64,000 bases of DNA from Vibrio coralliilyticus ATCC BAA-450 (GTDB lineage: Bacteria > Pseudomonadota > Gammaproteobacteria > Enterobacterales > Vibrionaceae), in contig NZ_ACZN01000015.1 in NCBI RefSeq assembly GCF_000176135.1, positions 124,001-188,000 of the forward strand. The letters run 5' to 3'. Shown here piece after piece: positions 25,708 to 34,174 of this stretch. Position numbers and translations under genes: made by a program. The notes under the pieces were generated by a model. The model was given only the letters and a program-made list of their open reading frames with translations, did no database searches and had not been told where the DNA came from. The stretch's first letter is position 1. Every line of letters begins with the position of its first letter.

Positions 25708-26307
25708 ATGAAAAAACTATTCGCCCTATTTGCCACATTAGTATTTGCACTAGCCGCTAATGCCGCTAAGTTCGAAGAAGGAACCCACTACAAAGTGCTC
25801 GAAACGGACAAGTCGAAAACTCCGAAGGTCACCGAGTTCTTCTCTTTCTATTGCCCACATTGTTATAACTTTGAACCTGTGATCGACCGCCTCAAAACAT
25901 CGCTTCCAGAAGGCGCAAAATTCGAGAAAGTGCACGTTGCCTTTATGGGTAGCGACATGGCGATTCCAATGGCCAAATCCTACGCAACCATGGTGGCACT
26001 GGATGTAGAAAAGAACTTGGTTCCGGCTATGTTTAAGCAGATTCACGAACGTCGCAGTGCACCTAAAGATGAAAAGGCACTTCGCCAAATTTTTATCGAT
26101 AATGGTGTTGATGCTAAGAAATTTGACTCGGCTTATAACAGCTTTGTGGTGAATTCGATGCAAAAGAACTTCGACAAGCAATTTAAGCAAAGTACGCTGA
26201 CAGGTGTACCAGGGGTGTTGGTCAATGATAAATACATTGTTAAAGCCGACAAGATTCGCTCATATGAAGAATATAATGAGCTGGTCAACTACCTGTTGAC
26301 TCTGTAA
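25708..26307 (+). CDS. dsbA: Thiol:disulphide interchange protein DsbA
   Basis: A 199-residue periplasmic oxidoreductase that inserts disulphide bonds into exported proteins and is re-oxidised by DsbB. Signal peptide cleaved after ANAA or ANA. Thioredoxin-fold active site FYCPHC with Cys49 and Cys52 in the precursor; cis-proline in TGVPGV near residue 172. The sequence is similar to TcpG/DsbA of Vibrio cholerae. The neighbours here are a small Cys-rich secreted protein and unrelated genes; the kinase gene often found before dsbA in this group is absent, so it may be a second dsbA paralogue. AGGAATT before the ATG. Confidence 0.9.
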   Translation: MKKLFALFATLVFALAANAAKFEEGTHYKVLETDKSKTPKVTEFFSFYCPHCYNFEPVIDRLKTSLPEGAKFEKVHVAFMGSDMAIPMAKSYATMVALDVEKNLVPAMFKQIHERRSAPKDEKALRQIFIDNGVDAKKFDSAYNSFVVNSMQKNFDKQFKQSTLTGVPGVLVNDKYIVKADKIRSYEEYNELVNYLLTL

Positions 26308-26313
26308 CAAGAA

Positions 26314-26342
26314 AGGCCAGAGCTATTGCTCTGGCCTGTTTC
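26314..26342. terminator. Bidirectional terminator between dsbA and the oxidoreductase gene
   Basis: Perfect stem AGGCCAGAGC / GCTCTGGCCT with a TATT loop. The T-run after it is short (GTTTCT), so it is best for dsbA; on the other strand CTTTC follows, a weak tail. Confidence 0.7.
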
Positions 26343-27319
26343 TATATTGAAGCTGCCTGTTCCCAGTCGGTTAGCAACTTCATTATCTGATATGAATCTT
26401 CAAGGGTAGCACTTGGTCTGCTCAAGCGCTTCTGACCCTCTCCAATGGCTTTGCGTATGTTAGCCACTTGATAGAAGAATCCGTCCCCTTCCGCCTCTAC
26501 CTCTACTTGTCGCTGTAACGTTTCATACTCTTCCACACTGAACTGATTGCTTTGAGTTGCCAACCAAGGGTTTGAATCAAGTGTGATCGCCCCTTTGCTT
26601 CCCAAAATCGTGAAACCATGTTTCAAACCATGATCTTCAGCTGTGTGAATTTGAACTGTGAGAGCATCGCTAAAGCGAATTAACGCAGAAGATTCACAAA
26701 TATTGCCATCCTGACCAAGGCGACCTAACGCCTGCATCGAGTAGTTATCGAATATTTGATCACCAAACTGCGATTGAAGAATCAAATGCACCAGAGACAT
26801 TGGGTAACAGCCAAGATTGTATAGCGCACCTTTACTGCCCGGATTGGTAAACTGTGAGATCGCCGCGATATACGAGGCCTGAATTGAGCGAATTTCGCCG
26901 ATAGCGCCTTTTTTCAGCTCTTCGAGAATAGCGTTGACCAGCGGATGGTTTAGGTACATCAAACCTTCAGCAAAGAAGACACCACTCTGTTTAACAGCAT
27001 CTAGAGCCTGTTGCGTCTTATCCATATCCACCGACAGAGATTTCTCGCACAGTATCGCTTTGCCTTTTTGCGCCGCTTTGACAACGTACTCATGGTGAAC
27101 ATGGTTAGGCAGTGCAATGTATACGATATCAATTGCGTCATCATTCAAAAGTTCATCGTAGTTCGAATACGCTTTCTCTGGGCGATAGTTCGCCACAAAG
27201 TCATCTAGAGGCTGTTGAGAGCGCCCTGCTACTGCGTACAGCTCGCTGCCTTCATCATTATTGATCGCTTCCGCCATCACGCCTGATATAAAACTGGTTC
27301 CGAGTACACCCCATTTCAT
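26342..27319 (-). CDS. Gfo/Idh/MocA-family NAD(P)-dependent oxidoreductase
   Basis: A 325-residue cytoplasmic dehydrogenase. Rossmann fold at the N-terminus (WGVLGTSFISGVMAEAI); VYIALPNHVHHEYV and AILCEKSLSVDM are the family motifs, with Lys of CEKS the conserved catalytic or binding lysine. Members oxidise or reduce sugars, inositols and related compounds. Its ATG overlaps the stop of the ABM-domain gene by four bases, so the two are translationally coupled, and a divergent LysR gene lies ahead of both. The substrate is not evident; VYIALPNHVHHEYV is the usual trans-dihydrodiol/sugar dehydrogenase type. Confidence 0.87.
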   Translation of the reverse strand: MKWGVLGTSFISGVMAEAINNDEGSELYAVAGRSQQPLDDFVANYRPEKAYSNYDELLNDDAIDIVYIALPNHVHHEYVVKAAQKGKAILCEKSLSVDMDKTQQALDAVKQSGVFFAEGLMYLNHPLVNAILEELKKGAIGEIRSIQASYIAAISQFTNPGSKGALYNLGCYPMSLVHLILQSQFGDQIFDNYSMQALGRLGQDGNICESSALIRFSDALTVQIHTAEDHGLKHGFTILGSKGAITLDSNPWLATQSNQFSVEEYETLQRQVEVEAEGDGFFYQVANIRKAIGEGQKRLSRPSATLEDSYQIMKLLTDWEQAASI

Positions 27320-27615
27320 CCTGCTAGCTCTCCACTTTGCGATTCAAATACTTGCACTAAATCCGTTATGCCCAAGGCAATGAATGCTTGGGTATGAGGC
27401 ATGGTAAAGTGCGCTTCAATCGCCGCTCTATCCTGATACCTTTCCCATAGAATGACACGGCTAGGCTCATTAAGATCGTACGTTGCTTTTGCTTGTAAGC
27501 AGCCCGCTTCACTTTCCATGTCGCGACAAAATTGCTCAATGGCATCTTGCGCATGTTGTATTTCCACTTCAGGCTTTATTTTCAGCTCAGCGGTCACGTA
27601 AATCATCTCTATCAT
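27316..27615 (-). CDS. ABM-domain protein (putative quinol monooxygenase)
   Basis: A 99-residue dimeric ferredoxin-like ABM (antibiotic biosynthesis monooxygenase) domain, YgiN type. IYVTAELKIKPEVE starts the first beta strand; ILWERYQDRAAIEAHFTMPH is the conserved strand-helix with the usual His. These small enzymes oxidise quinols or aromatic compounds without a cofactor, or act as helpers. Two ATGs (residues 1 and 4) are possible; either leaves the domain intact. First gene of a two-gene operon with the Gfo/Idh/MocA dehydrogenase. Confidence 0.82.
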   Translation of the reverse strand: MIEMIYVTAELKIKPEVEIQHAQDAIEQFCRDMESEAGCLQAKATYDLNEPSRVILWERYQDRAAIEAHFTMPHTQAFIALGITDLVQVFESQSGELAG

Positions 27616-27714
27616 ATCGGCATTCTATTCATTATTCAGACTTCATAATGTAATTATCTCCGTTCAATTGATAAACTTAGCTTTAGTTGATTATTTGTAA
27701 ACTCTGAGTGTTCA

Positions 27715-28605
27715 ATGGACAAATTCACCAGTATGAAGGTCTTCGCTTACGTGGTCGAACATGGCAGTTTTCGCAGTGCCGCCAGCCACTTTGCTCTTTC
27801 CCCGACCATGATCAGCAAGCACATTAGCCATTTGGAAAATCATCTGGCGACTCAACTGATCCATCGAACTACACGTAAACAAACATTGACCGAGTCAGGC
27901 CAGCTTTATTACAAAGAGTGCCAACGAATTCTCGAAGATCTTGCCAATGCAGAGAATCTGATTCAAACCTTAGAAAACAGCCCAAAAGGAGTGGTGAAAA
28001 TCAATTGTCCGGTCACTTACGGCAATAAGGTACTCGCTCCACTCATTGCAGACTTTCTCGCGCAACACCCAAACATCAATGTCGAGATGGAGCTCAGTAA
28101 CGAACTGATCGACCCACACCTAACCGATGCTGATATGATGATTCGTATCGGTAACCTTGAAGACTCAGCTCTGGTCGCACGTTACCTTGGCGACTACACG
28201 CTTATTTTTTGCGCTTCTCCGGCTTACCTTGCGGCAAATGCTCCAATCGAGTCAGTGTCAGACCTCACTCAGCATCAATGTCTCGGCTTTAGTTACAGTG
28301 AAGGCAGTGCAAGCATAACGACACAAATTGCCAGTAGTGCCTTTCTACGCGGCCAAACCCGGCTTGCCTCAAACAATGGTGAAGTGTTGCGCAGTGCTGC
28401 CCTATCAGGAGCTGGAGTGATGCTGCAGCCTACCATTTTGGTTGAAGACGATCTCGCCAATGGTCGGCTAGTGGAAATTCTCAAACAAGACGTGCCTGCT
28501 CCCAAGCCTATTCACTTGCTGTACAAGAGCAAACGACTCTCTTTGAAAAATAGGACCTTTGCCGATTTCATCCTTAATAATTGCCGACAAGGTCAATTGA
28601 GATAA
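27715..28605 (+). CDS. LysR-family transcriptional regulator
   Basis: A 296-residue regulator. Winged helix-turn-helix at residues 1-60 (FRSAASHFALSPTMISKHISHLE), then the periplasmic-binding-protein-like effector domain. It belongs to the common AaeR/PecT-like subgroup with MDKFTSMKVFAYVVEHGSF at the N-terminus. It is divergent from the ABM-Gfo/Idh/MocA operon, the classic position of a LysR regulator relative to its target, so it probably controls those two genes. The 99-base gap between them is AT-rich. Confidence 0.92.
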   Translation: MDKFTSMKVFAYVVEHGSFRSAASHFALSPTMISKHISHLENHLATQLIHRTTRKQTLTESGQLYYKECQRILEDLANAENLIQTLENSPKGVVKINCPVTYGNKVLAPLIADFLAQHPNINVEMELSNELIDPHLTDADMMIRIGNLEDSALVARYLGDYTLIFCASPAYLAANAPIESVSDLTQHQCLGFSYSEGSASITTQIASSAFLRGQTRLASNNGEVLRSAALSGAGVMLQPTILVEDDLANGRLVEILKQDVPAPKPIHLLYKSKRLSLKNRTFADFILNNCRQGQLR

Positions 28606-28651
28606 GGCATAACAGGCTGTTATGATAATGAAAAATAAAAGGACACAGCAC

Positions 28652-29338
28652 ATGACAGTTGAAAAATTTGAACATATCTATCAACGAGCAGCAGAGCGCA
28701 AAGGTGGCGAAGACCAGCTGGAAGCCTTGCTTTCAACCCCACTGAGCAAAGAAGAAATTGCGGCCATTCCCAACGATCGCTGGCTATCTGCATTCAGTAT
28801 GAAGGTATTTCAAAGTGGCATTTCATGGAGTGTGGTTCGAAACAAGTGGCCTAACTTTGAAGAGGTCTTCTTCGGTTTTAAGATCGAACCACTATTGATG
28901 TTGTCTGATGAGCAATGGGATAACAAAGCCGCGGATGAACGCATTATCCGTCATCACGCTAAAGTGAAGTCCATACACGCTAACGCACAAATGATTCATG
29001 AAGCGTCTCTGGAACATGGCTCTTTCGGCAAAATGATCGCCGAATGGCCAAGCGAAACTATTACTGAATTGTGGAGTTTCCTAAAGAAGAAAGGGAATCG
29101 ACTTGGAGGTAACACCGGCCCATATAGCCTTCGCCAAATGGGTGTCGACACTTTCATTATGTCTGGAGATGTCGAAGCCTACCTAAGAAACTGCAAAATT
29201 ATTGAAGGTGGCAGAGACACCAAACGCTCTCTGGATTCTGCCAATAAGGCGTTCGCCGAATGGCAACAACAAAGTGGGCGCAGCCTGACCCAAATCAGCC
29301 AGACGATTGCCTTTAGTTCAGGGGATAATCGCGTATAG
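28652..29338 (+). CDS. Tag-like DNA-3-methyladenine glycosylase I family protein
   Basis: A 228-residue protein of the Tag (3-methyladenine DNA glycosylase I) helix-hairpin-helix fold: FQSGISWSVVRNKWPNFEEVFFGF and RIIRHHAKVKSIHANAQ match the conserved family core. E. coli Tag removes 3-methyladenine from DNA and holds a zinc ion with N- and C-terminal Cys/His; those Cys are not evident here, and this protein is about 40 residues longer. It may therefore be a divergent subgroup. Start set at MTVEKFEHI, with AAAGGAC upstream, rather than an ATG ten codons earlier. Its stop is one base from the stop of the convergent MarR gene. Confidence 0.78.
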   Translation: MTVEKFEHIYQRAAERKGGEDQLEALLSTPLSKEEIAAIPNDRWLSAFSMKVFQSGISWSVVRNKWPNFEEVFFGFKIEPLLMLSDEQWDNKAADERIIRHHAKVKSIHANAQMIHEASLEHGSFGKMIAEWPSETITELWSFLKKKGNRLGGNTGPYSLRQMGVDTFIMSGDVEAYLRNCKIIEGGRDTKRSLDSANKAFAEWQQQSGRSLTQISQTIAFSSGDNRV

Positions 29339-29339
29339 C

Positions 29340-29798
29340 CTAAACTAGATTGTTCAGAACCTTCTCGCATAGTTGCTTAAGCGTCACCAGTTCATCGACC
29401 TCAAGATCAATTTTGCATCGCATCGCGTTAGGCACTGATTTCGCCGAATCCTTGAGCGCCTGACCAGCATTGGTCAGGTTAAGTACTCTTACACGCTCAT
29501 CCTCTTGGCTTCTGCCTCTGGCAACAAACCCTTTCACTTCCAGCCTTTTCAGCAATGGGGTCAATGTGCCTGAATCAAGATGGAGCCTTGTTCCCAAATC
29601 TTTTACGCTGGCGCCATCTTTTTCCCAAAGCAACATCATCACCAAATATTGAGAGTAGGTAAGATCCAGCTGTTCAAGCATAGGTCGGTAAGCGCGAATT
29701 ACTGCATTTGCCGCACTGTAAAGCGGGAAACAAACCTGATTATCCAGCAATAGCTTCTCTTCATCCGTCATGTTTTCTACATTTTGACACTTACTCAT
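29340..29798 (-). CDS. ohrR: OhrR, MarR-family organic-peroxide sensor
   Basis: A 152-residue winged-helix repressor. Residue 23 of the chosen start is Cys in LLLDNQVCFPLYSAANAV, the redox-sensing position of OhrR (organic hydroperoxides oxidise it and release DNA). YSQYLVMMLLWEKDGASVKDLGTRLHLDSGTLTPLLKRLE is the winged-helix core. AGGTG five bases before the ATG decides the start; an ATG eight codons earlier lacks such a site. It is divergent from ohr, with two copies of an AAATTGC-type element in the shared promoter region. OhrR represses ohr and usually itself. Confidence 0.9.
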   Translation of the reverse strand: MSKCQNVENMTDEEKLLLDNQVCFPLYSAANAVIRAYRPMLEQLDLTYSQYLVMMLLWEKDGASVKDLGTRLHLDSGTLTPLLKRLEVKGFVARGRSQEDERVRVLNLTNAGQALKDSAKSVPNAMRCKIDLEVDELVTLKQLCEKVLNNLV

Positions 29799-29822
29799 TC
29801 GACACCTATCAAATAAAAACAT

Positions 29823-29837
29823 TTAAATTGCGCACAA
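29823..29837. promoter_or_regulatory. OhrR-type operator copy near ohrR
   Basis: TTAAATTGCGCACAA, one of two near-identical 15-base direct repeats in the ohrR-ohr gap, lies directly upstream of the ohrR ribosome binding site. AATTGC is an operator half-site. Confidence 0.5.
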
Positions 29838-29877
29838 TATAGTTGCATTCCAGATAATTTTCGATCTAATATTGCAG

Positions 29878-29896
29878 GCAATTAAATTGCACACAA
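29878..29896. promoter_or_regulatory. OhrR operator upstream of ohr
   Basis: GCAATTAAATTGC is a perfect 13-base palindrome (GCAATT-A-AATTGC), 28 bases before the ohr ATG. It resembles the known OhrR site (TACAATT-AATTGTA class). The overlapping TTAAATTGCACACAA is the second copy of the direct repeat found near ohrR. Confidence 0.65.
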
Positions 29897-29917
29897 CTCA
29901 AATAAAAGGAAGATGAC

Positions 29918-30340
29918 ATGACAACTCTATACAAAACTTCAGCTAAAGCGCTTGCAGGTCGTAATGGTCAAGTGAAAACTGACGATGGTTTACTTGATCT
30001 AGAACTTGCTTACCCTAAAGAAATGGGTGGCAGTGGCGCAGCGACCAACCCAGAGCAACTATTTGCGGCTGGTTACTCTGCCTGTTTTTCTAATGCCATT
30101 TTGCACGTTGCTCGAGAAGCGAAAGTGGCGATCAGTCAAGCACCAGTCACTGCAGAAGTCGGGATTGGCCCAAATGATAATGGCGGATTTGCGCTGACTA
30201 TTAGCCTCGCTGCAGAAGTGGATTTACCTCAGGAACAGGCTCTAGAATTGACTCGCGTTGCCCATCAGGTGTGCCCTTACTCTAACGCTGTTCGCGGTAA
30301 TATTGATGTTCAAGTAACTGTGAATGGCGAATCTCTCTAA
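29918..30340 (+). CDS. ohr: Organic hydroperoxide resistance protein Ohr
   Basis: A 140-residue thiol peroxidase of the OsmC/Ohr family that reduces organic (fatty-acid) hydroperoxides using lipoylated proteins. Both reactive cysteines are present: Cys56 in YSACFSNAI and Cys119 in HQVCPYSNAVRGN; the conserved Arg/Glu environment (NPEQLFAAGYSACF) is intact. TTTAVNGSGA-like GGSGAATNPEQLF is diagnostic. AGGAAGATGAC precedes the ATG. It is divergent from ohrR and expected to be derepressed when organic peroxides oxidise OhrR. Confidence 0.95.
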   Translation: MTTLYKTSAKALAGRNGQVKTDDGLLDLELAYPKEMGGSGAATNPEQLFAAGYSACFSNAILHVAREAKVAISQAPVTAEVGIGPNDNGGFALTISLAAEVDLPQEQALELTRVAHQVCPYSNAVRGNIDVQVTVNGESL

Positions 30341-30355
30341 CTCTATCCAAACACA

Positions 30356-30383
30356 AAAATGCCGATCGATAGATCGGCATTTT
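30356..30383. terminator. Bidirectional terminator between ohr and metE
   Basis: Perfect 12-bp stem AAAATGCCGATC / GATCGGCATTTT with loop GATA. A/T runs flank both ends, so it can serve the convergent ohr and metE genes. Confidence 0.92.
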
Positions 30384-30404
30384 CACATCAACGGTGTCCC
30401 TTCG

Positions 30405-32684
30405 TTACGCAAACTCTTTACGCAGTTTTTTCGCCGCCGACACCATATTAGCTAGCGACGCTTCTGTTTCAGCCCAGTTTCGTGTTTTCAAGCCACAATC
30501 TGGATTCACCCATAACCTTTTCGCTGGGATCTTCTCAGCCGCTTTGTTGATCAATCCTTCAATCCACTCCTCACTCGGGATGTTAGGCGAGTGAATATCG
30601 TAGACACCTGGGCCAATCTCATTCGGGTAATTAAACTCTTCGAACGCTTTAAGGAGCTCCATGTTTGAGCGCGATGTTTCAATCGTAATCACATCTGCAT
30701 CCAGTGCTGCGACTGAGTCGATGATCTCGTTAAACTCTGAGTAACACATGTGCGTATGTATCTGAGTTTCTGGTTTTGCACTAGCTGCGGAAATTTTGAA
30801 AGCATCCACCGCCCATTCTAAATACTCTGTATGGTCACGTTTTTTAAGTGGCAAACCTTCACGAATCGCCGGCTCATCAATCTGGATGATATTGATGCCC
30901 GCATCCTGCAGATCAGACACTTCATCACGCAATGCAAGCGCTAGTTGATTGGTGATCTCCTTGCGACTGATGTCCTCACGAGGAAACGTCCAGCAAAGGA
31001 TGGTTACAGGCCCAGTTAACATACCTTTCATTTGTTTGGACGTCAGCGATTGTGCATAGGTCGACCACTCAACGGTAATAGGCTTCTCACGTTCAATGTC
31101 TGCAACGACAATCGCAGGCTTCACACAGCGAGACCCGTAACTCTGAACCCAGCCAAACTTTGTTGTTTGAAAACCGGCCAAGTTCTCTGCAAAGTACTCA
31201 ACCATATCATTTCGCTCAGCTTCACCATGAACCAGCACGTCGAGATCCAATGCTTCCTGTCGCTTCACGGCGTCTTCGATATGCCCTTTTAGGGCTGCTA
31301 CATATTCAGAGTCAGACATTTGACCAGTACGGTAAGCACTTCTCTGAACTCGTATTTCGTGAGTTTGAGGAAATGAGCCAATAGTCGTTGTTGGGAAAAG
31401 CGGTAAACCTAGCACAGCACTTTGATACTCTGCGCGTTCCTCATAGGGTGCGCTGCGCTCTGCCAGCGATTTGGTGATTTGATTTAATCGCTCCTGCACC
31501 TGAGGTTTGTTAACGTGTGTTGCTGTTTTTCGAGCCTCAATTGGAGCACTATAGACAACACATTCTTGAATGGCTTGCTGGTTGCCGTCCAGTGCTTTGC
31601 CTAACAAAGCAACTTCATGCACCTTCTGTTTGGCAAAGGCGAACCAACTGCGAACTTCTTCCGACAACGCAGGTTCAAGCTCTAAATCAACTGGGCTATG
31701 CAGTAATGAACATGAACTCGCGACCCATAACCTATCACCTAATTGCTGCTTAACAGGCTGCAAAAGCTCAAGCTGTGTGCTGAGATCAGCGCGCCAAACG
31801 TTGCGTCCATTAACCACGCCTGCGGACAGTATCCACTCTTTGGGCAAACGAGATACTACGGTGCTCAGTTGCTGAGGTGCGGCTGCTAGGTCAATATGCA
31901 AACCATCAACATCGAGTTCAACAATCTTATCTAATGTGTCATCAACGGAATCAAAATATGTTGTCAGCAGCACTTTTATGTCGCTGCGAATCACCTGATA
32001 CGCGAGTTTGAATGAAGTTAACCAAGGTTTTTCGAGTTCTAGCGACAATACGGGTTCATCTATCTGTACCCATTCGACCCCTTGCTTAGACAGCTTTGAC
32101 AAGATGTTCTGATAAGCCGTAAGAAGACGCGGTAACAAGGTTAGGCGGTCGAACCCTTCATTCACCTCTTTGCCAAGATAAAGATAGCTGATCGGCCCCA
32201 GTAGAACAGGTTTCACGTTGTGACCAGCTTTCGTTGCTTCACTCACCTCTTCAAACAGTTGCGGCCAACTGACGTCAAAACTATCGTCTTCACTGAACTC
32301 TGGCACAATATAATGGTAATTGGTGTTAAACCATTTGGTCATGTCTGATGCCGCAGAGCCATTACAATCGCAATTCACCTGCGACTGCCCACGCCCCACT
32401 TTAAACAAAGTATCCAGATCCGGGAAGCCATCACGATGGCGTTTAGGCACATGGCCCAACAATAAAGTCGTGGTAAGTACATGGTCATACCAAGCAAAAT
32501 CACCGGCAGTAACGAAACTCAGATCTGCATCAGATTGCGTCTGCCAGTTCTTGTTACGTAGCTCGGCGCCAACGGCCTTTAACTCAGCCTGTTCAATTTC
32601 ACCACGCCAGTATTTCTCCAACGCAAACTTAAGTTCACGCTTTTCACCAATTCTTGGGTATCCCAAAATGTGAGTTGTTGTCAT
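30405..32684 (-). CDS. metE: Cobalamin-independent methionine synthase MetE
   Basis: A 759-residue cytoplasmic enzyme making methionine from homocysteine and 5-methyltetrahydropteroyl-glutamate, without B12. [26 protein letters not shown] is the canonical N-terminus, and this ATG has AGGATTAGGG upstream; the frame continues 37 codons upstream, but those residues are not MetE-like. [12 protein letters not shown] starts the second barrel; [10 protein letters not shown] and PDCGLKTR carry the zinc-binding His and Cys residues. The divergent neighbour is metR, with met-box-like and MetR-like sites between them. Confidence 0.97.
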   Translation of the reverse strand: MTTTHILGYPRIGEKRELKFALEKYWRGEIEQAELKAVGAELRNKNWQTQSDADLSFVTAGDFAWYDHVLTTTLLLGHVPKRHRDGFPDLDTLFKVGRGQSQVNCDCNGSAASDMTKWFNTNYHYIVPEFSEDDSFDVSWPQLFEEVSEATKAGHNVKPVLLGPISYLYLGKEVNEGFDRLTLLPRLLTAYQNILSKLSKQGVEWVQIDEPVLSLELEKPWLTSFKLAYQVIRSDIKVLLTTYFDSVDDTLDKIVELDVDGLHIDLAAAPQQLSTVVSRLPKEWILSAGVVNGRNVWRADLSTQLELLQPVKQQLGDRLWVASSCSLLHSPVDLELEPALSEEVRSWFAFAKQKVHEVALLGKALDGNQQAIQECVVYSAPIEARKTATHVNKPQVQERLNQITKSLAERSAPYEERAEYQSAVLGLPLFPTTTIGSFPQTHEIRVQRSAYRTGQMSDSEYVAALKGHIEDAVKRQEALDLDVLVHGEAERNDMVEYFAENLAGFQTTKFGWVQSYGSRCVKPAIVVADIEREKPITVEWSTYAQSLTSKQMKGMLTGPVTILCWTFPREDISRKEITNQLALALRDEVSDLQDAGINIIQIDEPAIREGLPLKKRDHTEYLEWAVDAFKISAASAKPETQIHTHMCYSEFNEIIDSVAALDADVITIETSRSNMELLKAFEEFNYPNEIGPGVYDIHSPNIPSEEWIEGLINKAAEKIPAKRLWVNPDCGLKTRNWAETEASLANMVSAAKKLRKEFA

Positions 32685-32728
32685 AGCCCTAATCCTTCTG
32701 GTTTGTAATCGTAGATGTATGTTCTGTT

Positions 32729-32750
32729 CAGACGGCATAGAAGGCGTCTG
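32729..32750. promoter_or_regulatory. CAGACG/CGTCTG inverted repeat in the metE leader
   Basis: CAGACG, ten bases, CGTCTG. The halves contain AGAC and GTCT, the core of the MetJ met box (AGACGTCT). It lies 45-66 bases before the metE ATG. It may be a MetJ operator or a leader hairpin. Confidence 0.4.
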
Positions 32751-32860
32751 GATGGCTAAACTATCTCGCCAACCTAGTGGCGGAACAAGTTCCAATTATT
32801 CAACCTGTTTATTAGATTATTTCATGTTACTTATGCCTTACATGTGAAATCTCCATATTC

Positions 32861-32894
32861 AAAGTCATATGACTTTTTAGACGTCTAGATGTTT
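32861..32894. promoter_or_regulatory. 16-bp palindrome plus tandem met boxes (MetJ operator candidate)
   Basis: AAAGTCATATGACTTT (32861-32876) is a perfect palindrome. Two bases later AGACGTCT (32879-32886), a perfect met box, is followed immediately by AGATGTTT. Read in 8-bp steps from 32863 the array is AGTCATAT, GACTTTTT, AGACGTCT, AGATGTTT, consistent with MetJ binding in tandem. It lies in the middle of the metE-metR gap. Confidence 0.65.
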
Positions 32895-32948
32895 ACACTC
32901 CTAAAAAATGCAGGTAAGTTAGTTATATTCATCATCAGTGATTACGGT

Positions 32949-32961
32949 TGAAGGGATTTCA
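32949..32961. promoter_or_regulatory. MetR-type box overlapping the metR ribosome binding site and start
   Basis: TGAAGGGATTTCA fits the MetR consensus TGAA-N5-TTCA exactly. It overlaps the AAGGG ribosome binding site and the A of the metR ATG, so binding there would fit autorepression, but the site could also be coincidental. Confidence 0.45.
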
Positions 32962-33872
32962 TGATTGAGCTTAAGCATCTGAAAACATTAGCAACGTTGC
33001 GAGATACGGGGTCGTTAACCGCCACCGCAACGACGTTACATCTCACTCAGTCAGCCTTGTCTCATCAAATAAAAGATCTCGAAGCCAGAATTGGCGGTCA
33101 GTTATTTCTGCGAAAAACACGCCCGGTAAGGTTTACATCTGAAGGCGAGATTCTTCTGAATTTGGCGGATCAAGTGCTGCCACGATTAGCCCGAGCAGAG
33201 AATGAACTTGCCAGCCTGAAAGAAGACGTCAATGGACGCCTGCACATGGCAATTGAATGTCACTCTTGCTTCCAATGGTTAATGCCAGCTTTGAGGGAGT
33301 ACCAAGTTGCTTGGCCAAGCGTGACTCTGGACTTCTCATCGGGATTTGGTTTCGAGCCTCTGCCTGCGTTGATGAGTGGCGAGTTGGATTTAGTCATTAC
33401 CTCGGATATCCAGCCTAGGTCAGAAGTCCATTATGAACCCTTGTTTGATTTTGAAATGCGCCTTGTCACCGCGACCAATCACCCGCTTGCGGCAAACACA
33501 TCTGTCGAACCAAGTGATTTGGAAAACGAAACCATGTTGTCTTATCCGGTACAAAAAAACCGACTGGATGTGGTGAAACATTTTCTCCACCCAGCAGGCA
33601 TTGAACCAGCAAAATGGAAACAGGCTGATAACACTCTGATGTTAGTCCAAATGGTCTCAGCAGGCTTGGGAGTCGCCGCGTTACCAAACTGGGCCATCAG
33701 CGAATTCTCTCGTCAGGGGTTGATAACCAGTATTTCGCTTGGTGATGGTTTATGGCGACGCCTTTTCGCCGCGACTCGCAATTCAGACAAAGATAAACGT
33801 TACCTTCAGGCGTTTTTTAATACTGCAAGACAGCAATCGAAGAGTCATTTGGAAGGGATAAAAACGGTATAA
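32961..33872 (+). CDS. metR: LysR-family regulator MetR
   Basis: A 303-residue activator of metE and other methionine genes, with homocysteine as co-effector. N-terminal MIELKHLKTLATLRDTGSLTATATTLHLTQSALSHQIKDLE is the MetR helix-turn-helix; the effector domain contains IECHSCFQWLMPALREYQ and SSGFGFEPLPALMSGELDLVITSD typical of MetR. It is divergent from metE, as in enteric bacteria. The putative MetR box at its own start codon fits autoregulation. Confidence 0.95.
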   Translation: MIELKHLKTLATLRDTGSLTATATTLHLTQSALSHQIKDLEARIGGQLFLRKTRPVRFTSEGEILLNLADQVLPRLARAENELASLKEDVNGRLHMAIECHSCFQWLMPALREYQVAWPSVTLDFSSGFGFEPLPALMSGELDLVITSDIQPRSEVHYEPLFDFEMRLVTATNHPLAANTSVEPSDLENETMLSYPVQKNRLDVVKHFLHPAGIEPAKWKQADNTLMLVQMVSAGLGVAALPNWAISEFSRQGLITSISLGDGLWRRLFAATRNSDKDKRYLQAFFNTARQQSKSHLEGIKTV

Positions 33873-33898
33873 AAAAGGAGGCAATCAGCCTCCTTTTT
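33872..33898. terminator. Terminator between metR and the DUF4250 gene
   Basis: Perfect 11-bp stem AAAAAGGAGGC / GCCTCCTTTTT with an AATCA loop, symmetrical A/T flanks. It starts at the metR stop codon and serves both convergent genes. Confidence 0.92.
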
Positions 33899-33903
33899 AA
33901 GTG

Positions 33904-34104
33904 TTATCTGTCATAAGATTTGAACTGATTGGTGAGAGGATCATACTGATAGCCGAGGACATCGAGCTTACCAATCACAGTTTCGACATCCATTTCATAC
34001 ATGGTCACAAGCTCTTCAAAGCTGTTACATTCGAGTCTCAGCTTTTCATTAACGATACCAAGCAAGATGATGCTATCTAACCTTCCAACGTTACTCAGAT
34101 CCAT
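33904..34104 (-). CDS. DUF4250 small protein
   Basis: A 66-residue cytoplasmic protein matching the DUF4250 pattern: MDLSNVGRLDSIILLGIVNEKLRLECNSFEELV, then VIGKLDVLGYQYDPLTNQF. Start set at the ATG with AGGAG seven bases upstream; a GTG two codons earlier would overlap that site. The family is widespread in gammaproteobacteria and Firmicutes, with no known function. Convergent with metR and downstream of an unknown membrane-protein gene by about 70 bases. Confidence 0.82.
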   Translation of the reverse strand: MDLSNVGRLDSIILLGIVNEKLRLECNSFEELVTMYEMDVETVIGKLDVLGYQYDPLTNQFKSYDR

Positions 34105-34174
34105 AGCCACACTCCTGTGCTGATCGCCTATCTCAAGCGTAGCTTCAAATCCTCAAATTTAAAGTGAGCCGCTT

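Noticed and set aside
29338..29340. Possible overlap or fusion of the Tag-like gene and ohrR
   Set aside because: They are convergent with stops one base apart, and both proteins look full-length.
32685..32960. Cobalamin or SAM riboswitch before metE
   Set aside because: No B12-box-like or SAM-core sequence was seen; protein operators explain the gap better.
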